10,390 nucleotides of DNA, from the NCBI GenBank assembly GCA_009782165.1, contig WQUH01000200.1, forward strand, positions 1 to 10,390. The letters are read 5' to 3'. The translations under genes and the position numbers were made by a program. Shown here one piece after another: positions 1 to 7,741 of this stretch. Position 1 is the stretch's first letter; the number at the start of each line of letters is the position of its first letter. The notes under the pieces were generated by a model. The model made no database searches. It saw only the letters and a list, made by a program, of their open reading frames with translations, and was not told the DNA's origin. The DNA is from Pseudomonadota bacterium (lineage in GTDB: Bacteria > Desulfobacterota > Desulfobulbia > Desulfobulbales > Desulfobulbaceae).

Positions 1-46
1 ATAACCGTTCCGTTCCCCTCGCCTCATCTCTCAAGCCCAAACCGCG

Positions 47-1687
47 TCACCGCAGCGGCAGCCGAATGGTGAAGGCCGCTCCGCCCTGCGGCCTGTTCTC
101 CACCATGATGGTCCCGCCGAGCCGGTGGACGATGTCGCTGCAGATCGACAGGCCCAGACCGGTCCCCTTGCCGGCCTCCTTGGTGGTGAAGAAGGGATCC
201 CAGATCTTCTCCAGCACATCCGGGCTGATGCCCTGGCCGTTGTCCGCCACCTGTACGCTGATCTCTCTGGCGCCCCTGGACGTGACGACCTCGATTTTAC
301 CCTCCGGTCCCACGGCATCGAGCGCGTTTTCGAGCAGGTTCAACAGCACCTGCTGCACCTGGGCCCCATCGGTCCGCAGGGTCGGTAACTCCTCGTCAAG
401 CCGCAGATCAAAGGTGATGTTGTTCGCGTTGGCCTCGCTTTCAAGGAAGGAGATGGTCTCCTGAAGCAGGGCATTGATCTGGACATCGTATTCGGCGGTG
501 ATCTTCTTGGAGAAACCGAGCAGGCGATGGGTGATGGTGCCGGCGCGGCTGACGTGCTGCCTGATCTTGCCCACCGATTTCCGGTATTCTTCCAGGTTGA
601 CCACCTGCTGCGGGTTTTCTTCCTGCAACAGCTCGTCGATCCAGCCGGCCTGCATCTGGATCAGTTGCAGGGGATTGTTGATCTCATGGGCGATACCGGC
701 AGCCAGTCTGCCGATGTTCGCCATTTTTTCGATGTGGGCCATCTGCTGATCCAGGGCGATCTGTTCCTGGTCGGCCTGCCGGATCCGGCCGACGATGAAC
801 CGGCTGATGCCGTAGCTGATCACCAGAAACAGGGCGGCAATCGCCAGTACGCTGAAGGCGATGCGGCTGCGGTACTCGAAGTAACTGCCCATGGAATCGG
901 TGATTTTGGTCTTGACCACCAGCAGCCACATGTTGCCGTTGAGCCATTTGCCGACATAGAGGTATTCCTGGTCCGTGGCGAGTACTGCGCCGGAATGGCG
1001 CTGCAGCAGCCCTCTTTCCGTCTCGTTCAGGCTGGCGGCCTTTTGCAGGCTCGGCGTCTGGAACTCGCCGCTGGAGTTGAGGATGAAGGCATCGCCGCCG
1101 GGTCCGATCTGGGCGCTGTGCAGCAGTGAATTGAAGATGCCTGAATTGATCGTCGCCCGCAGGACAAAGGTCTTGCGGGGATCGGTCAGGGCGATGACAA
1201 AGTGGGGATAGTCGCGGAAACCGCTGAACACATCGCTGACATGGGCGCCGCGGGCCAGCGTCTCCTTGAACCAGGGCGCATCCTGATAGTCCTTGCCCTC
1301 TATCTTGTCCTGATACGGGCCGATGTAGGCCATCTGTCTGCCGTTGGTGCCGATGAGTTGCAGATCGACAATGTCTCCCCCCTTGTCGCCCCGGTTGGCG
1401 GCCAGAAAAAGTCGATTGAGATTCTCCTGTTGCCGCAACTGGTCGGGCTGATAGAGATTCATCAGGGTCGAGAGGAAGTTGACCTGGTACTGGAGAAAGG
1501 TGTTGATCGCGTCGTTGCGGTGCTCCGCCACCTGCCGGGCGGTCACCTCGATATCGTTGATCGACAGTTGCCTGAAGTTGTAGAGCGAGCCCAGGGCGAC
1601 GATGACGATGGGAATGATGCCGCTGACGAAAAAGCCTGTGGCGAGCAGTCGTTGCAGCCGGGTGTAATCTTTATATTTTTCTCGCAT
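47..1687 (-). CDS. Double-Cache membrane histidine kinase (second of two, at the end of the cluster)
   Basis: A 546-residue sensor kinase that should autophosphorylate on His and pass phosphate to a receiver domain. A membrane helix lies at about 18-36, an extracytoplasmic region at 37-273 and a second helix at about 276-299. The sensor resembles a double Cache domain, with the motifs DAPWF (136-140) and SDVFSGFRDYPHF (151-163). No HAMP domain is evident; a short linker leads to the HisKA H-box GIAHEINNPL with His334. The ATPase domain has an N-box with Asn454, DNGQG at 482-486, an F-box DPFFTTK at 497-503 and GKGTGLGLS at 506-514, so it looks fully active. The ATG start is the only common start codon after an in-frame TGA, but I see no Shine-Dalgarno before it. 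The gene starts 75 bases after the microprotein gene and has no receiver gene beside it. Its sensor and kinase parts resemble those of the kinase at 7742-9532, so it may share that kinase's receiver (inference). The ligand is unknown. Confidence 0.95.
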   Translation of the reverse strand: MREKYKDYTRLQRLLATGFFVSGIIPIVIVALGSLYNFRQLSINDIEVTARQVAEHRNDAINTFLQYQVNFLSTLMNLYQPDQLRQQENLNRLFLAANRGDKGGDIVDLQLIGTNGRQMAYIGPYQDKIEGKDYQDAPWFKETLARGAHVSDVFSGFRDYPHFVIALTDPRKTFVLRATINSGIFNSLLHSAQIGPGGDAFILNSSGEFQTPSLQKAASLNETERGLLQRHSGAVLATDQEYLYVGKWLNGNMWLLVVKTKITDSMGSYFEYRSRIAFSVLAIAALFLVISYGISRFIVGRIRQADQEQIALDQQMAHIEKMANIGRLAAGIAHEINNPLQLIQMQAGWIDELLQEENPQQVVNLEEYRKSVGKIRQHVSRAGTITHRLLGFSKKITAEYDVQINALLQETISFLESEANANNITFDLRLDEELPTLRTDGAQVQQVLLNLLENALDAVGPEGKIEVVTSRGAREISVQVADNGQGISPDVLEKIWDPFFTTKEAGKGTGLGLSICSDIVHRLGGTIMVENRPQGGAAFTIRLPLR

Positions 1688-1762
1688 GTTCGTGATGGTG
1701 GCGGTGCGGTTTCAGGATTGATGCCCGCTTGGATGGTTTCGACTCTCCGGCTGGAATCGGGA

Positions 1763-1852
1763 TTATTTTTTTCTGTTGCGCAATCGGGCGCCGATGATCA
1801 GACCGATGACAATGGACCCGACGATAACAATCAGGAGAATGAGGTGTTGCAT
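1763..1852 (-). CDS. 29-residue single-helix membrane microprotein
   Basis: A short open frame of 29 codons plus TAA, starting at ATG 1852. It begins MQHLILLIVIVG, forms one continuous hydrophobic stretch at about residues 4-22, and ends in a basic tail, RLRNRKK. The positive-inside rule puts the C-terminus in the cytoplasm. A near-ideal Shine-Dalgarno, GGAGGA, lies 5 bases before the ATG, better than that of any neighbouring gene, and this is the strongest argument that it is translated. It sits 45 bases after the stop of the PPDK-like gene at 1898-4513 and 75 bases before the histidine kinase at 47-1687, on the same strand. Single-helix proteins of this size (KdpF and CydX are known examples) often stabilise or modulate membrane complexes. 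By position, the adjacent kinase is a possible partner, but that is inference. I do not recognise the family. Confidence 0.72.
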   Translation of the reverse strand: MQHLILLIVIVGSIVIGLIIGARLRNRKK

Positions 1853-1857
1853 GCTGT

Positions 1858-1863
1858 TCCTCC
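1858..1863 (-). promoter_or_regulatory. Strong ribosome binding site of the microprotein gene
   Basis: GGAGGA on the minus strand, 5 bases before the ATG at 1852. It matches the anti-Shine-Dalgarno sequence of 16S rRNA and decides in favour of this very short frame. The kinase gene after it and the receiver gene at 7316-7732 have no comparable site. Confidence 0.75.
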
Positions 1864-1897
1864 GCGGTGAACCGTTGTTGGCTCCAGGGCGGCCGCA

Positions 1898-4513
1898 TCA
1901 TGCGTCGACCGGCGGGGCCGTGAGTTTGTAGTTGCCGGCCGCGAAATTATCCGCCACCCAGGCCACGCTGTCTTCCGTGGTCATCAGCATGTCGAGCTGA
2001 CGGGTGAAGATCAGCAGCCGGCCCAGGATATCCATCCTGCTTTCGATATAGGATTTGGGATATTTCTGCAGACGGGCATCCACCTTGTCGCCCCTGGCCC
2101 TGACCTTGAACCCTTCCTGGTCAAGAATGCGGGCAATGGCCCGGACGCGGCGGTTCTTGCGGACATCGTCGGCCGCGCCGCCCTTGAAGGTGAAGGTGAT
2201 GTAATTCTTGTTGATCGTGTCGCCGCAATAGGCATCGATCACGCTGTAATGGTACCCGACCCGTGAACTGAAGTTGAGATATTTATCGGCAATGATTGCA
2301 TAACTGCGATCACCGAACCGGTCGCCGACATGGCCCGGCGACAGGGTCTGTTCCTTGATCACCGACATCAGGCCGGAAAAATTGACCGGCCGCGGATCCA
2401 GGCCGTGGACCTCTTTGTCGAGCATGCCCTGCAGCATGGCCAGGAAGGGGACAGAGGCGATCTCGTCGATCTTGACCGCGCCCCATTTGGTTACGGCATC
2501 CTCTTTGAGGCCGCTGCCCAGGTCGATCAGGTGGATGTCCATGGGCAGGGCCGCCTCCAGCTTGAGCGACCAGCCGTGGAATTTGGAGGCCAGGTCGCTG
2601 ATCTTGAACATCTCCCTGTAGGAGTACTCGTGGCAGTAGCGGGCGAGATCGTGCAGGGTGGTGCAGTTCGAGGGGGTAAACTCCGGCGCCTCCGGATTCA
2701 CCAGATTGAGCGGGATGACGTGGTGGGCGATCCGCTGCAACTGGTCGTAGATCGGTGTGCCCTTCATGTGGGCTTCATCCTTCCTGATCGCGTCCAGCAG
2801 CTCGGTGACCGTGCCGGCATAGATCCGGCCGGTGTAGGAATCCACCGTCACCTCCATGCCCGGCGGCATCCGGTCCATCGGCAGTTGGGCGCAGATCAGC
2901 GTCGGCACATTGAATTCACGGGCCAGAGCGGCCATGTGGCCGCTGACGCTGCCCGCCTCGACCACGATGGCGCTGCAATGGCGCATGACGATCACATATT
3001 CGGGCGAAGAATGGCGGGCGATCAGCACCCCGCCCTCTGGAAAGTCGGCCAGATCCTCCATCGAGTGGACATGCACAACCACGCCCTTGCCCACTCCCTG
3101 AGAGACGATTTCGCCGCCATCGACGATCAACTGATAGCCTTTGAGGGGTGCGGCCTTGAGCTGGGCGAACTTTGCGGAATTCTGGATTTTCAGCGGCCGC
3201 GACTGGAGGATCAGCAGTTGACCATCCGGCGCCATGGCCCATTCGACATCCTGGGGACATTTGTAGTGCCGCTCCAGGGCAGCGCCATATCCGGCCAGAA
3301 GACGGATCTGGTCGTCGTTCAGGCAGGGAGCGTTTTGCAGGTCTTCGGCCACCGGCCGCTCCTCGACGCCGCCGCTGGCGTTCAGCACCAGTTGCACCGG
3401 CTTGGGGGCCACGGTTTTTTCCAGCAGAATCCGTTCGGCATCCTTGGTCACCGTATAGACGTCCGGCGTGATCACTCCATCCACGGCATACGGGCCCAGG
3501 CCCCAGACCGCGTTGATCAGGATGTGCTCGTTGGTGATGTCATAGGGATGGCGGGTGTAGAGCACGCCGCTGGCTCTGGAGTCGACCATCTTGAGGCAGG
3601 CCACGGCCATGGCGAGATTCTCGTCGTACACGCCTTTGGAACTGCGGTAGGAGAGGGAACGGGCGGAAAACAGGCTGGCAATGATCGATTTGTAAGCCTC
3701 GCCGATCGCAGACCGGGTAACCCCCAACAGGGTCAGATACTGGCCGGCATAGGAGATGTCGCCGTCTTCGCCCACCGCGCTGCTGCGCATGGCCACCAGG
3801 ACCGATTGGTCATCCTGCCAGAGTTCGGCGCAGGCTGCGAGGATCTCGTGCTCCAGGCCAGGCGGCAGCGGTTTGGACCGGACCATCGACTGCATGTCCG
3901 CACTCAGGTTGTGCAGCAAATCGAACTCGTTGGCGTAGATCAGGTTTTTCTGCTTGGTGATGGCTTCCTCGAGATCGTTGTGCTTGAAAAAATCGTGGAA
4001 CCCCTTGGTGGTGATGGCGAATCCCTCGGGGACCGGGATGTCGAGGCGGTTTTTGATCTCGCCGAGATTGGCATTCTTGCCGCCGGCCCAATCGGCATCC
4101 TTGAGCAGGATGTGCGCGTAGGACATCACCGCCCGGGGGGCCTGCTCGGCCTTGCGTTCCTCGATGATCGTCCTGATCTGGCCGTTGATCTGTTCCAGGG
4201 CCGCGTACAGGTCGCGGTGCTTGCCGCCGGACATGACGTTGAGGCTTTTCACCATCTGAAAGGCGTTACGGAGCGATTTGTTGACCTGGCTGGAGACATA
4301 CGACAGGCCAAACACCGTGTTGCCCTTGAGTTTTTCGTCCATGTCGGACAAGACGGAGAGCAGTTCGGAATTGGCGGCCAGCAGTTCCTTGAACAGGGTG
4401 TAGCGGAACCGGAAGAGGGCATTCATCTCCGACGGGTTTCTGGTTTGATCGGCGACGTTCCGGTCGCGGATACTTTTGAAGAGCTGTTTGAGATTATTTA
4501 GAATGGTGCTCAT
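1898..4513 (-). CDS. PPDK/PEP-synthase-like phosphotransferase with a non-standard C-terminus (paralogue A)
   Basis: An 871-residue protein starting at ATG 4513, with AGGA about 9 bases upstream; the frame runs 14 codons further back without a better start. Order: a helical N-terminal region (about 30-125), then a PPDK_N/ATP-grasp domain (about 130-445) with AGGKNANLGE and Lys146, VPEGFAIT (161-168), AMRSSAVGEDGD with Arg243, GVLYTRHP (316-323), WGLG (337-340), DVEW with Glu424 and LQSRP with Gln437 and Arg439. By homology with PPDK these bind ATP and Mg. The swivel domain (about 465-575) carries the phospho-accepting His526 in SGHMAALAREFNVP. Residues 590-871 lack the usual PEP/pyruvate TIM-barrel motifs (such as RTE and the C-terminal catalytic Cys) and match paralogue B instead. 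The Thr two residues before the catalytic His in PEP synthase and PPDK, target of their regulatory kinase, is Ser524 here. Likely role: ATP-dependent His phosphorylation and transfer to an unknown acceptor. 'PEP synthase' would over-annotate it. Confidence 0.88.
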   Translation of the reverse strand: MSTILNNLKQLFKSIRDRNVADQTRNPSEMNALFRFRYTLFKELLAANSELLSVLSDMDEKLKGNTVFGLSYVSSQVNKSLRNAFQMVKSLNVMSGGKHRDLYAALEQINGQIRTIIEERKAEQAPRAVMSYAHILLKDADWAGGKNANLGEIKNRLDIPVPEGFAITTKGFHDFFKHNDLEEAITKQKNLIYANEFDLLHNLSADMQSMVRSKPLPPGLEHEILAACAELWQDDQSVLVAMRSSAVGEDGDISYAGQYLTLLGVTRSAIGEAYKSIIASLFSARSLSYRSSKGVYDENLAMAVACLKMVDSRASGVLYTRHPYDITNEHILINAVWGLGPYAVDGVITPDVYTVTKDAERILLEKTVAPKPVQLVLNASGGVEERPVAEDLQNAPCLNDDQIRLLAGYGAALERHYKCPQDVEWAMAPDGQLLILQSRPLKIQNSAKFAQLKAAPLKGYQLIVDGGEIVSQGVGKGVVVHVHSMEDLADFPEGGVLIARHSSPEYVIVMRHCSAIVVEAGSVSGHMAALAREFNVPTLICAQLPMDRMPPGMEVTVDSYTGRIYAGTVTELLDAIRKDEAHMKGTPIYDQLQRIAHHVIPLNLVNPEAPEFTPSNCTTLHDLARYCHEYSYREMFKISDLASKFHGWSLKLEAALPMDIHLIDLGSGLKEDAVTKWGAVKIDEIASVPFLAMLQGMLDKEVHGLDPRPVNFSGLMSVIKEQTLSPGHVGDRFGDRSYAIIADKYLNFSSRVGYHYSVIDAYCGDTINKNYITFTFKGGAADDVRKNRRVRAIARILDQEGFKVRARGDKVDARLQKYPKSYIESRMDILGRLLIFTRQLDMLMTTEDSVAWVADNFAAGNYKLTAPPVDA

Positions 4514-4653
4514 GGCATTTTCCTGCGGCTGAGGGCGATCCGGCCCGTGATCCACCAGGACCGTCGCCCAAAATCATCCGAAAAAGAGTACATAAGTGCA
4601 TATCGTCCGCCCGGTCGCGGCAAGCGGCGGTTTTGCCGGGCAGTCGCGTCCGC
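4514..4653 (-). other. 140-base gap between the two PPDK-like genes; possible regulatory region
   Basis: This is the longest gap within the signalling cluster, so an internal promoter could sit here. An inverted repeat, CGGCAA with TTGCCG around a 9-base loop (4618-4638), competes with an outer pair GCCCGG/CCGGGC (4609-4641). No T-run follows on the minus strand, so it is not a standard terminator. At 4598-4613 the minus strand has GG, 10 bases, then GC, the minimal spacing of a sigma-54 promoter, but the rest of the consensus is poor. No convincing sigma-70 promoter was found. Confidence 0.25.
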
Positions 4654-7263
4654 TCACAGCAGGGTGTCGATGTCCCTGGTGAGCTTGTTCATGTAATAGT
4701 TGACCATTGCGGCGTTGCCCATGATCATGTCGAGCTGACGGGTGTGGAGCGTCAGGTAGCCCAGGATCTTGAGCCGGCCGATCATGTATTCCATATCGTA
4801 TCCCTCGATGCGGGCATCCAGGTTGTCGCTGTTGATCGTGGCGCGAAAGCCGTAGCGTTCCAGGATCTCGCGGATGAAGTTGACCCGGCCCAGGCAGCGC
4901 TCGAAATCGGCGGCCCCGCCCTTGAATTTGAAGCCGAGGTAGTTTTCGCCGGACCGTTCGCTGACCATGGCCTCCATGGTGCAGAAGTGGTACCCGAGCC
5001 GCGAACTCAGGGTGCAGTAATTTTTGGAGATCAGGAAGTAATTGCGGTCGGCGTACTTGGACTTGACGCCGGAGACCAGGGCGGTGTTCATGGTCGAGCG
5101 GAACATGATCGAGGTCATGCCCTTGCCGTCCATGGCCGGAGGCCCGTCCCAGGGAATGGCGGCAAAGCCCTGCCAGAAGGCCAGCATGGGGATGGAGACA
5201 ATATCCTCCAGCTTGACGTACTTGCTGTGGATTTCATGGGCGAATCCGTCGTCGAGATTGAGGATCCACCAATTCATCGGCACCCGGTAGTGGAGCTGTT
5301 TGCTGGAGCGCTCGGAAAAGCTGTGATCCTTGCCGAAGTTGAACATCTCGACCACCGACTTTTCGTGGATGAACCGGGTGATGTCGTGGAAGGTTTGGCA
5401 ATTCTGCGGCACGAATTCCCGCGAATCCGGGTCGAGCAGGTTCAGCGGGATGATATGGTGACTGATCTCCTTGAGCGATTCGTACACCGGACTGCCCAGC
5501 ATCAGCTTGGGTTCCGGCCGGGTCCATTCGAGCAGGGGCGCGATGGCGCCCAGATACACCCTGCCGAGATCGGCGGCAACGGTGACCTCGTCGCCGTTGT
5601 GCATCCTGGCCATGGCGCCCTTGACGCCGAAGATGGCCGGGATGCCGAATTCCCGGGCCACGTTGGCCAGGTGGCCGGCAAACCCGCCCTGTTCGGACAC
5701 CACTGCCGCCGCCCTGGCCACCAGCGGCGCCCAGGTGGGCAGGGCCTGCTCCACCACCAGGATGGCCCCTTCGGGAAACTGGAGAATATCGACCTTCTTG
5801 GCCACCCTGAACACCTTGCCGCAGGCCACGCCAGGGCTGGCGTTGATGCCGCCCTCGACGATCAGGGACGAGGCGAAGCGTTCGAGGTCCAGCTCCGCGC
5901 CGGGGAGGACGGCCTCCATCTGCTGGAGGGGCCGCGACTGGAGGATGAAGATCTTGCCGTCGCTGTTGATGGCCCACTCGATATCCTGGGGCGTCTCGTA
6001 ATACTGTTCGATGCGGATCGCGTGATCGGCCAGTTCCTGGATCTGTTCGTCGGAGAGAGACGGCTGGGCCGCGAGCGAGTCGTCGGTCGCGGTACGGGCA
6101 CAGCCGTCGCCCTCCAGGATGACGACCTTATAATCCTTCTGCTGCACATCCCGCCTGAGGATGGTCAGATCATGGTCGCGGCCGACCACGAACAGGTCGC
6201 ACAGGTCGTTGCCGTCGACCACCGACTTGGGCAGACCCCAGGTCGAGTTGATGAAGATGGCTTCGTCCTTGGAATCGAGCGGATTGCGGGTATAGATCAC
6301 GCCGCCGGCCACCGCGTCGACCATGGCCAGAACGCCCACGCACATGGCGATATCCTCGTCGCGGAAGCCGCGGCTGAGCTTGTAGGTTATGGCCTGGACG
6401 CTGTACTTGGAGGCGATGACCTGCTTGTAATAGTAGAAGAACTGCGAGAAAGCGACATTCAGCTCGCTGCGGTACTGTCCGGCAAAAGAGCTGTTTTCCG
6501 CATCCTCGCCAAAGGCGCTGCTGCGGACCGCCATCTTGATGTCCTGGCCGCCGTTGGCCTCCCTCATCGCGGAATAGGCGTCCACCACCGCCAGATAGAT
6601 GGCCTCGGGAACCTCGGCGGCCATGATCAACTGGCGGATCTGGGAGCTGACCAGGTCGAGATTGCGGTCCTCGTCGGACCCGGCCACCTGGAACAGGCGG
6701 TCGATCTCCCGTTGCAGTCCGTCGGCCTGCATGAACATTTCGTGGGCAGCGGCGGTGATCCCGAAGCCGGCCGGCACGTTCATCTGCAACCTGTTTTTTA
6801 CGTCGCCCAGATTGGCCATTTTGCCGCCGACCAGATCGGTCATGTCGCTGCTGATCGCATCCAGCGGAATGACCAGCCGGCGGTCTTCGATTTTTTTCCG
6901 GGCCCCGAGCAGGGCGTCGATCTGCTTCTTGATGGCGGCGAAACTGTCCTTCAGCGCGGTATATTTTCCCGGCGCGATATTCTCCATGTCGTTGATCATC
7001 CGGAACACATTGACCGAGATCGCGGTACACTGCGTCTGCACGAACGACATGCTGAAGGATTCGTTGCCCTGCAAGGCCCGCTCGATGTTGGCCATACCCT
7101 CCAGAATCCTGCTGTTGGCGGCAAGCAGCAGCTTGAAGCTGTGATACCGGGATTTGAAGGTCAGCCGCAGGGCTTCCACCTCTTCGGCTTCCAGGGTGGG
7201 ATCGGCCCCTTCGCGGTTCAGAAAGAAGATTTTTTTCGAGAATGTGGCCAGTTGTTTCAGCAT
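4654..7263 (-). CDS. PPDK/PEP-synthase-like phosphotransferase with a non-standard C-terminus (paralogue B)
   Basis: An 869-residue paralogue of the protein at 1898-4513. The chosen ATG at 7263 follows AAGGG by 7 bases; a 15-codon upstream extension (Cys-rich, unlike paralogue A) is rejected. The N-terminal region (about 30-125) shares the pattern RY-FK-LLAANS-L-GN with paralogue A. ATP-grasp motifs are VGGKMANLGD (Lys148), VPAGFGIT (163-170), AVRSSAFGEDAE (Arg247), GVIYTRNP (321-328), DIEW (Glu429) and LQSRP (Gln442, Arg444). The swivel domain has His531 in GGFAGHLANVAREFGIP; the residue two before it is Ala529, so the Thr-based control of classical PEP synthase or PPDK cannot operate. The C-terminal part (about 595-869) is not the PEP-binding barrel. 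It shares with A the segments HH-IPLNL, NC-T-HD, LGYH, FKGGAAD, LDAR and TRQLDM-M. The gene follows the receiver gene by 52 bases, which suggests co-transcription. The phosphate acceptor is unknown. Confidence 0.88.
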   Translation of the reverse strand: MLKQLATFSKKIFFLNREGADPTLEAEEVEALRLTFKSRYHSFKLLLAANSRILEGMANIERALQGNESFSMSFVQTQCTAISVNVFRMINDMENIAPGKYTALKDSFAAIKKQIDALLGARKKIEDRRLVIPLDAISSDMTDLVGGKMANLGDVKNRLQMNVPAGFGITAAAHEMFMQADGLQREIDRLFQVAGSDEDRNLDLVSSQIRQLIMAAEVPEAIYLAVVDAYSAMREANGGQDIKMAVRSSAFGEDAENSSFAGQYRSELNVAFSQFFYYYKQVIASKYSVQAITYKLSRGFRDEDIAMCVGVLAMVDAVAGGVIYTRNPLDSKDEAIFINSTWGLPKSVVDGNDLCDLFVVGRDHDLTILRRDVQQKDYKVVILEGDGCARTATDDSLAAQPSLSDEQIQELADHAIRIEQYYETPQDIEWAINSDGKIFILQSRPLQQMEAVLPGAELDLERFASSLIVEGGINASPGVACGKVFRVAKKVDILQFPEGAILVVEQALPTWAPLVARAAAVVSEQGGFAGHLANVAREFGIPAIFGVKGAMARMHNGDEVTVAADLGRVYLGAIAPLLEWTRPEPKLMLGSPVYESLKEISHHIIPLNLLDPDSREFVPQNCQTFHDITRFIHEKSVVEMFNFGKDHSFSERSSKQLHYRVPMNWWILNLDDGFAHEIHSKYVKLEDIVSIPMLAFWQGFAAIPWDGPPAMDGKGMTSIMFRSTMNTALVSGVKSKYADRNYFLISKNYCTLSSRLGYHFCTMEAMVSERSGENYLGFKFKGGAADFERCLGRVNFIREILERYGFRATINSDNLDARIEGYDMEYMIGRLKILGYLTLHTRQLDMIMGNAAMVNYYMNKLTRDIDTLL

Positions 7264-7315
7264 GAAATGCCCTTTTCGGCAACAGTGGCAGAGGAGGCGA
7301 CGGCACAAACGGGGA

Positions 7316-7732
7316 TCACTGCCCTGCTTCCTGTTGCCGCTTTTCGTTGAGTTTTTTCCGGGTGTAGGCGTCCTCGATTTTGTAGAGGAGTTCGTCGACG
7401 TTGATCGGCTTCATCAGATAATCGAAGGTGCCCATCTGCATCATCTCGATGGCATTGTCCACGCTGGTGTTGCCGGTGAGCATGATCACCTCGATCAGCG
7501 GATCGATTTCCTTGATGGCGATAAAGGTGTCCGAGCCGTGCATCCCCGGCATCTGCTGATCGAGCACCACCACCTCCGGCGGATCGGTCCTGACGATCTC
7601 GACCGCGGCCTCGCCGCTGGCTGCCGCGAGCACGATAAAGCCCCGCACCGATAGCTGGCGGGCCGTGGCCTCGCGGAACACATCCTCGTCGTCAACCAAC
7701 AATACTTTGAATTCCCGTTGTTTCTTGTCCAT
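7316..7732 (-). CDS. Stand-alone receiver-domain response regulator
   Basis: A 138-residue protein that is a receiver domain and little else. It has the acidic pocket DDE at 14-16, the phospho-accepting Asp58 in VVVLDQQMPGMHG, Thr86 in IMLTG and Lys108 in MKPI, so all key residues are present. After about residue 122 there is only a short charged tail (RKKLNEKRQQEAGQ) and no DNA-binding or enzymatic output domain. It begins 9 bases after the stop of the kinase gene at 7742-9532, without a clear Shine-Dalgarno, so it is probably translationally coupled and is that kinase's cognate partner. The kinase at 47-1687 has no receiver of its own and may also use it (inference). With no output domain it must act by protein contact or as a relay; the neighbouring PPDK-like proteins are candidate targets, with no direct evidence. 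Confidence 0.95.
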   Translation of the reverse strand: MDKKQREFKVLLVDDEDVFREATARQLSVRGFIVLAAASGEAAVEIVRTDPPEVVVLDQQMPGMHGSDTFIAIKEIDPLIEVIMLTGNTSVDNAIEMMQMGTFDYLMKPINVDELLYKIEDAYTRKKLNEKRQQEAGQ

Positions 7733-7741
7733 GTGCCGTGT

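Noticed and set aside
1..27. Possible start of a further gene at ATG 27 reading off the left edge
   Set aside because: Only nine codons are visible and the preceding GAGAG is a poor ribosome binding site, so nothing can be concluded.
1671..1901. Minus-strand frame of 76 codons spanning the microprotein and the kinase start
   Set aside because: Runs in another frame through the microprotein, overlaps the kinase start, has a low-complexity His/Arg/Pro product and lacks a good Shine-Dalgarno.
2330..4501. Plus-strand open frame of 723 codons opposite paralogue A
   Set aside because: Same antisense pattern and composition; the minus-strand gene is unambiguous.
4494..4601. 35-codon minus-strand frame in the gap between the PPDK-like genes
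   Set aside because: Only a weak GGCGGA precedes it, it overlaps the true start of paralogue A, and its product shows no recognisable feature.
4609..4641. Inverted repeat as an intrinsic terminator after paralogue B
   Set aside because: No T-run follows on the minus strand, and the two possible stems exclude each other.
4633..7350. Very long plus-strand open frame (905 codons) opposite paralogue B
   Set aside because: Its product is dominated by His, Asp, Gly, Val and Gln with no domain motif, as expected opposite a GC-rich gene with biased third positions. The minus-strand frame has complete ATP-grasp and swivel motifs.
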